Shown piece after piece: positions 43,800 through 51,844 of a stretch of 64,000 nucleotides of DNA. This DNA comes from Saprospiraceae bacterium (GTDB taxonomy: Bacteria > Bacteroidota > Bacteroidia > Chitinophagales > Saprospiraceae). The position numbers and the translations under genes were made by a program. The notes under the pieces were generated by a model. The model was given only the letters and a program-made list of their open reading frames with translations. It was not told the DNA's origin and ran no database searches. How positions within the stretch are numbered: the first letter of the stretch is position 1; each line of letters starts with the position of its first letter. The stretch lies in contig JADJGA010000003.1 in the NCBI GenBank assembly GCA_016708265.1, positions 744,001 through 808,000 of the forward strand. Direction: 5' to 3'.

Positions 43800-44110
43800 A
43801 ACCCTTGACCGTCACGGTTTGCAACCGTGAAGCAATACGCTCTTCTCAAATGAAATTTTCCCTTCACAATCATTGATTATCAAATACAAATGTAAACGAT
43901 TTTTCCGGCAAATGTAATTTTTATTCTGAGTTTTTATCTATCAAACTTGCAGCAAGAGGACAGAGCCTGTGCCGCATCTGCGGTAAGTCATTTGCAGCGG
44001 AGTCCTGCTCCGTGATAAAGGTCTTACCGGCACCATTTAAAACCTTCCCACCCTTCTACCTTCCAACCCTTCTACCATCCTGCCTTCTCTGTTACCTTGC
44101 CACCTTTTAC
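43800..44110 (+). repeat. Family 1 structured repeat, copy 5
   Basis: ACCCTTGACCG, perfect palindrome TCACGGTTTGCAACCGTGA, AGCAATACGCTC, spacer, GCAGCAAGAGGAC, CCGCATCTGCGG, GGAGTCCTGCTCCGTGATAA, then ACCTTCC words up to about 44110. The remainder to 44288 is promoter sequence. Confidence 0.8.
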
Positions 44111-44182
44111 GCTCCAAATTCACACCTTTTCACAAACTTTCTTTTCATCACTATTCAGTATTTTTCAATCTTACCATCCTTT

Positions 44183-44216
44183 TTTGGCAAAAAGTCTGAT
44201 AAAATTCCTATTTTTG
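44183..44216 (+). promoter_or_regulatory. Likely promoter of the synthase-phosphorylase gene
   Basis: TTTG at 44183-44186, 22 bases, TATTTTTG at 44209-44216. Spacing is one base over the usual range. Confidence 0.45.
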
Positions 44217-44288
44217 CGGTTTTTTATAATCAGTGACCAGTTTTTACATTATTGGCCATGTGTAATTGAATAATTTAAACAGTAATTT

Positions 44289-47200
44289 ATGAATCATAAA
44301 AAAATCACCCTCTTTGAAGTCAGCTGGGAAGTTTGCAATAAGGTAGGAGGGATATATACGGTAGTTTCATCAAAGGAAAAGAGATTGTCAGAAAAATACG
44401 ACAATGTCATCATGATAGGACCTGAACTCGCTAAGGAAAACGGGCAGAACATTGAATTTACTGAAGACAGGACCCTTTATGAATCCTGGAGAATGATAGC
44501 CAATGAGCAGGGACTTAAATTCAGGATCGGGAGATGGAATATACCCGGCAAACCTGTAGCAATCCTTGTAGATTTCACCTCATTATTCAAAGATAAAAAT
44601 AAGATTTTCGCACACTTCTGGGAAAAATACAAACTCGATTCTATCCGTGGAGACTGGGATTATGTAGAACCTGTTATGTTTGGCTATGCTGTCGGACAGG
44701 TCATAGAATCTTTTTATAAATATCATCTGCTTCAATATGAAACAGTGCTTGCACAATTCCACGAATGGATGACCGGATCAGGAATATTATACCTTAAAGA
44801 AATGGTCCCTGAAATAGGAACAATATTCACAACTCATGCTACTGCCCTCGGGAGAACCATTGCCGGAAATCATATGCCTCTGTACAATAAAATGGAGGAA
44901 TACAATCCAAGGGTCACTGCTTCGAACAACAATATTTCATCAAAGTATTCAATAGAGAAAATCTCAGCACAGGAAGCTGATGCTTTTACAACTGTTTCAA
45001 GTATTACAGCCAGGGAATGCAGGAATTTTCTTGAAAAAGAGCCTGACTTCGTCACACCAAATGGTTTTGAAGATACAATAGTTCCGATACAGAACGAATA
45101 TAATATTAAAAAACAAATAGCTGTAAATAAACTCAGAGAAGTTACAGAAGCAGTGATAGGTCATAAACTTGGAAAAAATCCTGTATTTATTCTTAACAGT
45201 GGCAGATATGAATTCAAGAACAAAGGTATTGATGTTTTTATTAAAGCTCTTGCACGTCTAAATGGAAAATCGAAGAAGGAAATAGTTGGTGTTATAGCAG
45301 TACCGGCAGGAATTAAACATCCGAATCCGGTAGTGGTTCAGAGATTGAATGGTGATCTGAGCAATACATATCCCCATATCAGCACACATGAGCTTTCAGA
45401 TCCGAATAATGATCCTGTGATCAGGCTTATGAGAGAGCTGAATATGCACAACAGCCCTGAACAAAATGTGAAAATCATCTTTGTGCCTGTCTATCTCAAC
45501 GGTTTTGACGGAATCGTGAATCTTGAATATTACGATTTTCTGTTAGGATTTGATCTTTCGGCATTTCCTTCATATTATGAACCCTGGGGCTATACGCCGA
45601 TGGAAAGCATGGCTTATTCAGTACCAACTATAACAACATCACTTGCAGGATTTGGTGCATGGATTAAAGATAAACTGGACGATAAAAACAACGGAGCATA
45701 TGTAATAGAACGTAACGACACAAACGATGAAGAAGTAATAATTCAATTGTCGAAAATAATTTCAAAATTCTGCTCCCTGTCCGAAGGAGAAAAAATGCTG
45801 GCTTCAATGCAGGCAAAAGAATTATCAAACTTTGCTTTGTGGAAAAATCTGATAATTCACTATATTGATGCATACAATAAAGCGATAGAGAGTGCAGATA
45901 AGAGAAAAGAATTCATAGAGGAAATGATAGCATATGAAAGAAAGGAAGTTCAGACCGAAGCCCTTGATTCCAATCAGCCTGTCTGGAAAAAGATCTTCAT
46001 CAAACCGAGCCTGCCGGCAAGCATTAAATTCATAGAAGAACTCGCTAAAAACATATGGTGGACATGGAATAAAGAAGCTGAATCACTGTTCAAATATATG
46101 GATACTGAACTTTGGGAAGAAGTAGAACACAATCCGGTTGCCTTGATAGAAAAGCTGAGTATGAGACAACTAAACAGACTCGAAAATGATACAGTTTTTC
46201 ATGATAAGCTGGTAAAAGTGGAAAGTAAATTCAGAAATTATATGGCTGTGGAAAAAAGACCTCAGCAGATAGTTTATTTCAGCATGGAGTTCGGACTTCA
46301 TGATACAGTCAAAATATTCTCCGGAGGTCTCGGAATTCTGGCAGGAGATTATATGAAAGAAGCAAGCGACAGCAACTATAATATGACAGGAATAGGCCTG
46401 CTTTACAGATTCGGCTATTTTAAACAAAAAATAACATTGCTCGGAGATCAGATCTCTCACCTGACTCCTCAAAGATTCACACACCTTCCTGTCAAACCTG
46501 TCAGAAATGAAAACGGAGAATGGATGAGAATTGCCATTTCCCTGCCCGGCAGGATTTTGATGGCTCAGGTATGGAAGATGAAAGTAGGCAGAAACCTCCT
46601 GTATTTACTGGATACCGATATTGAAGATAACACTCTGGAAGACAGGAAAATCACCTCTCAACTTTATGGTGGAGGACTTGAAACCAGATTGCTTCAGGAA
46701 ATAGTATTGGGAATAGGAGGAGTAAAATTGCTGGAGCAATTAAATATTGAACCAGATCTTGTACATATAAATGAAGGTCATGCAGCATTGACAGGAATTG
46801 AAAGACTAAGGATTTATATTCAGAACAAAAATATGAGTTTTGATATAGCTAAGGAACTGGTGAGGGCTTCAAGTTTATTTACAACACATACACCTGTCCC
46901 AGCCGGTCATGATGAATTTTCTGAAGATCTTATCAGGGCTTATCTGCCAAATTATAACGAAAAACTGAATATCTCCTGGAATGATTTTATGGGTCTGGCC
47001 AGGTGGAATCCTGAAGATAAAACATCCAAATTCTCGATGAGCGTATTAGCAACCAAGCTTTCAATGGGAATGAACGGTGTGAGTAAGATACACGGAGAAG
47101 TTTCCCAAAAAATGTTCGCAGCTCTTTATCCTGGCTATTTCCCAAATGAAATGCACATTGATTTCGTGACTAACGGAGTTCATTTGCCTTTTTGGGTAGG

Positions 47201-48506
47201 AACTACATGGAATGAGTTATATAAAAAAAATCTTAACGAAGATTATCTGAATAATTCTCTTGATAAAAACATGTGGAATAAAATATATGATGTCAGCCAT
47301 GAAACAATCTGGGAAACAAGAAATTATTACAGACATAAACTTATAGAGTATCTTAAAATCAGACTTCATAAAGAATTACTTGACAGGAATGAATCTCCCA
47401 GGCTTGTTTATAAGACCATCGAAGGATTACGGGATGATATACTTACAATAGGATTTGCAAGACGATTTGCTACTTATAAAAGAGGTGCCATTCTGTTCAA
47501 CAATATTGAGAGACTTAAAACCATATTGAGCATTCCCAATATGCCGGTTCAGATTATTTTTGCAGGCAAAGCACATCCAAATGATAAAGCAGGCCAGGAC
47601 CTTATTAAAAGTATAATAGAGTTTTCTAAATCACCTGATTTTGCAGGTAAGATATTTTTCGTTGAAAACTACGATATTACCCTTGCAAAATACCTTGTTC
47701 AGGGAGTTGATGTTTGGTTGAATACTCCTACAAGACCTCTTGAAGCATCGGGTACAAGTGGAGAAAAAGCAGTAATGAACGGAGTTCTGAATTTAAGTGT
47801 ACTTGATGGCTGGTGGGCAGAAGGATATGTCGAAGGAGCAGGTTGGGCTCTGAAAAAAGAAAGAACTTATGAAAACCAGGATTTTCAGAATGTTCTCGAC
47901 GCCCTGACTATTTATGATATAATTGAGGATGAAATTTTACCTGAATTCTATGAGCGAAACGAAAAAAATATACCTGTAAACTGGGTAAATATGATCAAGA
48001 AAAACATTGCAGAGATCGTACCCAACTTTACAATGAAAAGAATGATTGAAGATTATAATGAAAAGTACTATACAAAGCAAATTAAAAGATATGACTCATT
48101 GAAGAAGGACGATTACAAGCTTACTAATGAAATAGTAGAATGGAAGAACAAAGTCTTAAGCCAATGGGAGAAAATTACTGTCATAAAGTCTGAGTATCCG
48201 GACTCAACACTAAGACCTATTATTTTAGGTGAAAAAGTGACCTCAAGACTGACTCTGGATATTGGCAGCCTTAATCCCGATGACATAGGAGTTGAAGTAC
48301 TTTACGGAACTAAAAAAGAGGATGGAAATGTTGAATTGCTATTTGTGTTTCCATTAAAATTCCATAAAGCCAATGGCAGCATCGTTTCATATCAGAGAGA
48401 AGTACAGGCAGGATTGACTGGAGTCTATGATTTTGCATTCAGAATATTTCCTAAAAATGATCTGCTGCCTCACAGAATGGATTTTCCTGTTGTGAAATGG
48501 GTATAA
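44289..48506 (+). CDS. Glycogen synthase (GT3-like) fused to alpha-glucan phosphorylase (GT35)
   Basis: A 1405-residue fusion. Residues 1 to about 550 form a glycogen synthase of the GT3/eukaryote-like kind: TLFEVSWEVCNKVGGIYTVVSSK, GSGILYLKEM, TTHATALGRTIAGNH, FILNSGRYEFKNKGIDVFI and FDLSAFPSYYEPWGYTPMESMAY. From about 560 a DUF3417 segment (IKFIEELAKNIWWTWNKE) leads the short-type alpha-glucan phosphorylase: YFSMEFGLHDTVKIFSGGLGILAGDY, HINEGHAAL, and EASGTSGEKAVMNGVLNLS, where Lys1160 should carry pyridoxal phosphate. One chain thus contains both polymer-building and polymer-phosphorolysing activities. It is separated from the other glycogen genes by the T9SS/repeat island. Cytoplasmic. Confidence 0.92.
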   Translation: MNHKKITLFEVSWEVCNKVGGIYTVVSSKEKRLSEKYDNVIMIGPELAKENGQNIEFTEDRTLYESWRMIANEQGLKFRIGRWNIPGKPVAILVDFTSLFKDKNKIFAHFWEKYKLDSIRGDWDYVEPVMFGYAVGQVIESFYKYHLLQYETVLAQFHEWMTGSGILYLKEMVPEIGTIFTTHATALGRTIAGNHMPLYNKMEEYNPRVTASNNNISSKYSIEKISAQEADAFTTVSSITARECRNFLEKEPDFVTPNGFEDTIVPIQNEYNIKKQIAVNKLREVTEAVIGHKLGKNPVFILNSGRYEFKNKGIDVFIKALARLNGKSKKEIVGVIAVPAGIKHPNPVVVQRLNGDLSNTYPHISTHELSDPNNDPVIRLMRELNMHNSPEQNVKIIFVPVYLNGFDGIVNLEYYDFLLGFDLSAFPSYYEPWGYTPMESMAYSVPTITTSLAGFGAWIKDKLDDKNNGAYVIERNDTNDEEVIIQLSKIISKFCSLSEGEKMLASMQAKELSNFALWKNLIIHYIDAYNKAIESADKRKEFIEEMIAYERKEVQTEALDSNQPVWKKIFIKPSLPASIKFIEELAKNIWWTWNKEAESLFKYMDTELWEEVEHNPVALIEKLSMRQLNRLENDTVFHDKLVKVESKFRNYMAVEKRPQQIVYFSMEFGLHDTVKIFSGGLGILAGDYMKEASDSNYNMTGIGLLYRFGYFKQKITLLGDQISHLTPQRFTHLPVKPVRNENGEWMRIAISLPGRILMAQVWKMKVGRNLLYLLDTDIEDNTLEDRKITSQLYGGGLETRLLQEIVLGIGGVKLLEQLNIEPDLVHINEGHAALTGIERLRIYIQNKNMSFDIAKELVRASSLFTTHTPVPAGHDEFSEDLIRAYLPNYNEKLNISWNDFMGLARWNPEDKTSKFSMSVLATKLSMGMNGVSKIHGEVSQKMFAALYPGYFPNEMHIDFVTNGVHLPFWVGTTWNELYKKNLNEDYLNNSLDKNMWNKIYDVSHETIWETRNYYRHKLIEYLKIRLHKELLDRNESPRLVYKTIEGLRDDILTIGFARRFATYKRGAILFNNIERLKTILSIPNMPVQIIFAGKAHPNDKAGQDLIKSIIEFSKSPDFAGKIFFVENYDITLAKYLVQGVDVWLNTPTRPLEASGTSGEKAVMNGVLNLSVLDGWWAEGYVEGAGWALKKERTYENQDFQNVLDALTIYDIIEDEILPEFYERNEKNIPVNWVNMIKKNIAEIVPNFTMKRMIEDYNEKYYTKQIKRYDSLKKDDYKLTNEIVEWKNKVLSQWEKITVIKSEYPDSTLRPIILGEKVTSRLTLDIGSLNPDDIGVEVLYGTKKEDGNVELLFVFPLKFHKANGSIVSYQREVQAGLTGVYDFAFRIFPKNDLLPHRMDFPVVKWV

Positions 48507-48545
48507 GTTCACCTACAGGTAAAAAGAAATTGCTGCTGAAATAAT

Positions 48546-49475
48546 TTACTTTTGTAATTCAGCAAATATTTTATAACTAACCTGAAGGATACTTATCAGA
48601 ATTATAAGCAGCAAAAACACCCTGATGACCCTATGAGGGGTTATCTTGTTGACTTTAGCTCCGAACCTGGCAGCAACAACAGACCCTATAATAATTGGCA
48701 ATGCCATCTTAAAATCTACCTGAAGTGAGATGATCTTGCCAATTGCACCGAAAAATGATCCGAGGAATACAATAGCAAGACTGGTGCCAATGGCAGTTTT
48801 AAAGGACAGTTTAAAAATTTTCAGAAATGCAGGTATCATCACAATCCCTCCCCCTGCACCAATGATCCCGGATATAATACCTGTAATTCCTCCCAGCATA
48901 ATACTGAAACCCTTATGAAATTTCATTTCCCTGGAAAAAGCTTCATCATTTATCTGTTTCTTTTCTCTAACTAAAAGGATAAACGAAAGGATTATAAAAA
49001 AATCAAACAGAACCATCACACTGAAATGTGAAAGAAATTTTGAAATATATGATCCGATCAGCGCTGCAATAGCGAGTGGAATTCCAACATAGAGAAAGAC
49101 ATGATTATTGATAAATTTATTTTTCCGGTGAACAATTGTTCCCGAAACAGAACCAAAAAAAACCTGCATCATGGATAATCCGGCAACAGCTCTCATAGGT
49201 ATTTCTTCAAAACCAAAAACCGGTGGCAACAATAATAACAATGGTGAAATAACAACTGCACCACCCAATCCAACGAATCCGGACAGGAAACCTCCCAAAA
49301 CACTTATCAAAAATAAAAGCAAATATAACAAAACTTTATTTTTCCAAAAACAATTAAAAGTGTAAAGGTAAATAAAAATAAGTAACTTCTCAGGTAATAG
49401 CTCCGGAGGAGCTAAATATTGGTAACATCGGATGAAATCCGATGTGAAAATGTCAACAGAAGCTTGTTTTGGCAT
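48546..49475 (-). CDS. TauE/SafE-family sulfite/organosulfur exporter
   Basis: A multi-pass inner-membrane transporter of the TauE/SafE family, which exports sulfite, sulfoacetate or related anions. Two homologous halves are seen: GGFLSGFVGLGGAVVISPLLLLL and GITGIISGIIGAGGGIVMIPAFLKIF, each with the family Gly-rich turn; about eight helices in all. The frame opens at 49475 (MPKQASVDIF), but that stretch contains two palindromes and no transporter homology. I think translation starts lower down, near VLLYLLLFLISVLGG (about 49340), on a non-ATG codon; no internal ATG is available. It converges with the phosphorylase fusion, with 39 bases between the stops. Substrate unknown. Confidence 0.82.
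   Translation of the reverse strand: MPKQASVDIFTSDFIRCYQYLAPPELLPEKLLIFIYLYTFNCFWKNKVLLYLLLFLISVLGGFLSGFVGLGGAVVISPLLLLLPPVFGFEEIPMRAVAGLSMMQVFFGSVSGTIVHRKNKFINNHVFLYVGIPLAIAALIGSYISKFLSHFSVMVLFDFFIILSFILLVREKKQINDEAFSREMKFHKGFSIMLGGITGIISGIIGAGGGIVMIPAFLKIFKLSFKTAIGTSLAIVFLGSFFGAIGKIISLQVDFKMALPIIIGSVVAARFGAKVNKITPHRVIRVFLLLIILISILQVSYKIFAELQK
49398..49444. repeat. Pair of short palindromes
   Basis: TAGCTCCGGAGGAGCTA (49398-49414), then AATATTGGTAA, then CATCGGATGAAATCCGATG (49426-49444). Stem-AATATT-stem units of this kind are dispersed in many Bacteroidota genomes. They lie in the putative leader of the TauE/SafE gene. Confidence 0.65.
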
Positions 49476-49687
49476 CCTTTTTGCGCTTTGATGCGAAAAT
49501 CATAACAAAACAGCACACCATTTTTATAAGAACCTGAGTAGTTACAAAAATAATAATTACAACTTCTCAAAATCTATTCTAAATTAGATTTCTACTATCC
49601 TTCAAATAAATAAAATTTTTGGTATCATTTAAACCAACCTGGTTTTTGATTGTCTATATAGTATTACTAACTTTAAAAAATTTGATT

Positions 49688-50119
49688 ATGAAACTGAAAT
49701 CAATTAACAGGTTTTTTTATTTTGGAGCTTTTTTAGCTTTATTTTTTCTATCAGCACAAGATACTAATGCTCAGAGAATGAGGGGCCAAATCAAAGGTGA
49801 CTGGGATGAATTAGGCTCAAGGATCATCACTAAGGGTGCAGACCATGATGTTATAGAAATGACCAGAAGAGACGGATTGTTTACTAAACTTAAATTCAGA
49901 ATTGTGAAATCAAGAGTGCATGTTGATAACATAAAAGTTGTTTTTCAGAACGGAGATGTAGAAAATATTAGGATTGACAGGAATTTTTCAGTTGGAGAAT
50001 GGAGTTCTGTAATAGATCTTGTTGGCAATAAAAGATTCATTGACAAGATAGTTTTCAATTATCATACCAAATTTTTTGCTGATGGCAAAGGAAAGATAAT
50101 TGTATTCGGCAAATCCTGA
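49688..50119 (+). CDS. Small secreted protein, unknown function
   Basis: A 143-residue exported protein. I start at the ATG at 49688 because it opens a proper signal peptide (MKLKSINRFFYFGAFLALFFLSAQDTNAQ); the frame extends 23 codons upstream without one. The mature part (GDWDELGSRIITKGADHDVIEM, RDGLFTKLKFRIVKSRVHVDNIKVVFQNGD, IVFNYHTKFF) looks like a compact beta-sandwich of the kind found in DUF2541-type secreted proteins. I cannot assign a function. It sits alone between two minus-strand transporters. Confidence 0.7.
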   Translation: MKLKSINRFFYFGAFLALFFLSAQDTNAQRMRGQIKGDWDELGSRIITKGADHDVIEMTRRDGLFTKLKFRIVKSRVHVDNIKVVFQNGDVENIRIDRNFSVGEWSSVIDLVGNKRFIDKIVFNYHTKFFADGKGKIIVFGKS

Positions 50120-50144
50120 AAAATCATTAATCCGGAAAATAAAA

Positions 50145-51644
50145 TCAGAGCCTGGCAATAACTTTGCTGGGCTTTTCTTTTGAAATCAATAATAAGCCAA
50201 GGTATGTCAGTGTTCCATTGACAGCAAGAATAAAAAATCCAAATGTAAATCCATTGAACCATTCTTTTGAATTGCTGTCAAGGATATAAGACAGTATTGG
50301 TGCCAAAATTGCTATTGGTATTATCCACTTATCCCTGATAGTCCTGGTTGTGATCAGTCCAAATGTAAATAATCCCAGTATTGGTCCATATGTATATCCT
50401 GCCGCTTTGAACAAGCCGTTTATAACTGCATCGTTATTGAGGGAATGAAAAATAATTATTGCCAGGAATAAAACAACAGAAAAAGAAAAATGAACGATCA
50501 TCCTGATTCGTTTAAGAACATGTTCGGGTTTATCACTTCGGTTCAATCCTAAAAAATCAACACTGAAAGACGTTGTAAGTCCTGTCAATGCTGAATCAGC
50601 ACTGGAATATGCCGCAGCAGTTATTCCCACAAGAAAAATGATTCCAACAGTCTCCGGAAGATAATTCAAAGCAATGGTAGGATATAACAGATCTGAGTTA
50701 GCAGGAATTCCAATCCCTTTGGATTCCGCAAAAATATAGAGTATTGCACCTAATGACAAAAATAATATATTTACAATAACAAGCATACTGCTCATAGTAT
50801 ACATATTTTTTTTTGCTTCATGAATGTTTTTACAGCTCAGATTTTTCTGCATTATATCCTGATCCATCCCTGTCATAACTATTGCTATGAGAGCCCCACT
50901 TAAAAACTGTTTAAAAAAATTATTGGGATTGCTCCATCCATCTTCAAAATAAAACCACTGGCTGTATTTACTGTTTCCGATTGTCTCAATTAAACCACCA
51001 AATCCGAGATTCATTTCTCTCCCGATAAAAATAATTGTCAGTATGACTGCAGCCAGAAAAGCTGCTGTTTGAACCGAGTCGGTAATTATCACAGTCCGGG
51101 TACCTCCCCTGAAAGTGTAAAGCCAGATTAGCAAAATAGAAATGGCCACTGTCACCGGGAACGGGATGCCAAATGGTCCTGTAAGAAACTGGTCCAGTAT
51201 CAGTGATACCAGAAAAAACCTGAATGAAGCTCCTACAATTTTTGAGACAAGGAAGTAAAAAGCAGATGTTTTGTAGGAAAAATATCCGAATCTCTGATTC
51301 ATGTATTCGTAAATGGATGTAAGGTTCATCCTGTAGTATACGGGCATCAGGACATTGGCAATCACAAAATAACCAAGCAGGTAACCCAATACAAGCTGCA
51401 TGTATGAAAAATTCTCATTGACTCCCGGTTTTCCTACAACTCCCGGAATCGATATGAATGTCACTCCTGATATAGAAGCACCGATCATTGCAAAAGCCAC
51501 AAGGTACCATTTTGATTTTCTGCCAGCCAGGAAGAAACTGTTATTGTCACTTTTCCTTCCGGTAAACCATGCTATCAACAATAACACGGTGAAGTAAACA
51601 GCAATAACCAAAATGATGGTCTGGGGGGAAATATTATTCATCAT
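50145..51644 (-). CDS. Sodium:solute symporter (SSS family)
   Basis: A 499-residue inner-membrane symporter with about 13 hydrophobic helices. Typical SSS sequence appears at the N-terminus (GRKSDNNSFFLAGRKSKWYLVAFAMIGASISGVTFISIPG), in the middle (TFRGGTRTVIITDSVQTAAFL), in SGALIAIVMTGMDQDIMQKNLSCKN, and around the sodium-site helix (GITAAAYSSADSALTGLTTSFSVDF). It couples sodium entry to uptake of a small solute such as a sugar, vitamin or amino acid; the substrate cannot be read. The start MMNNISPQTIILVIAVYFTV places the first helix at the N-terminus. Monocistronic. Confidence 0.92.
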   Translation of the reverse strand: MMNNISPQTIILVIAVYFTVLLLIAWFTGRKSDNNSFFLAGRKSKWYLVAFAMIGASISGVTFISIPGVVGKPGVNENFSYMQLVLGYLLGYFVIANVLMPVYYRMNLTSIYEYMNQRFGYFSYKTSAFYFLVSKIVGASFRFFLVSLILDQFLTGPFGIPFPVTVAISILLIWLYTFRGGTRTVIITDSVQTAAFLAAVILTIIFIGREMNLGFGGLIETIGNSKYSQWFYFEDGWSNPNNFFKQFLSGALIAIVMTGMDQDIMQKNLSCKNIHEAKKNMYTMSSMLVIVNILFLSLGAILYIFAESKGIGIPANSDLLYPTIALNYLPETVGIIFLVGITAAAYSSADSALTGLTTSFSVDFLGLNRSDKPEHVLKRIRMIVHFSFSVVLFLAIIIFHSLNNDAVINGLFKAAGYTYGPILGLFTFGLITTRTIRDKWIIPIAILAPILSYILDSNSKEWFNGFTFGFFILAVNGTLTYLGLLLISKEKPSKVIARL

Positions 51645-51844
51645 AAATACTTTGTTTAAAGCAACGAAGGTAACATTGAAATATTAATGGCTAAACTAAA
51701 AATAAAAATTCTTGTTAAAATTTTATTAAAATTTTTATATTTGTAACAAAATACAATATTAATGCAACTATAGTAGTAATATAGTGTGATATTTAATTTC
51801 TTATGTTCTTTGCTTTTAATATATTTACGATAAAACCTTAAACG

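Noticed and set aside
44012..44236. A 74-codon plus-strand frame
   Set aside because: It lies within the pyrimidine tail of family 1 copy 5 and gives a Pro/Leu/Ser low-complexity product not shared by the other copies.
21878..44288. Integrated phage or insertion sequence as the cause of the islands
   Set aside because: I found no transposase, integrase, recombinase or phage structural gene between these points, so mobility, if any, would have to be provided from elsewhere.
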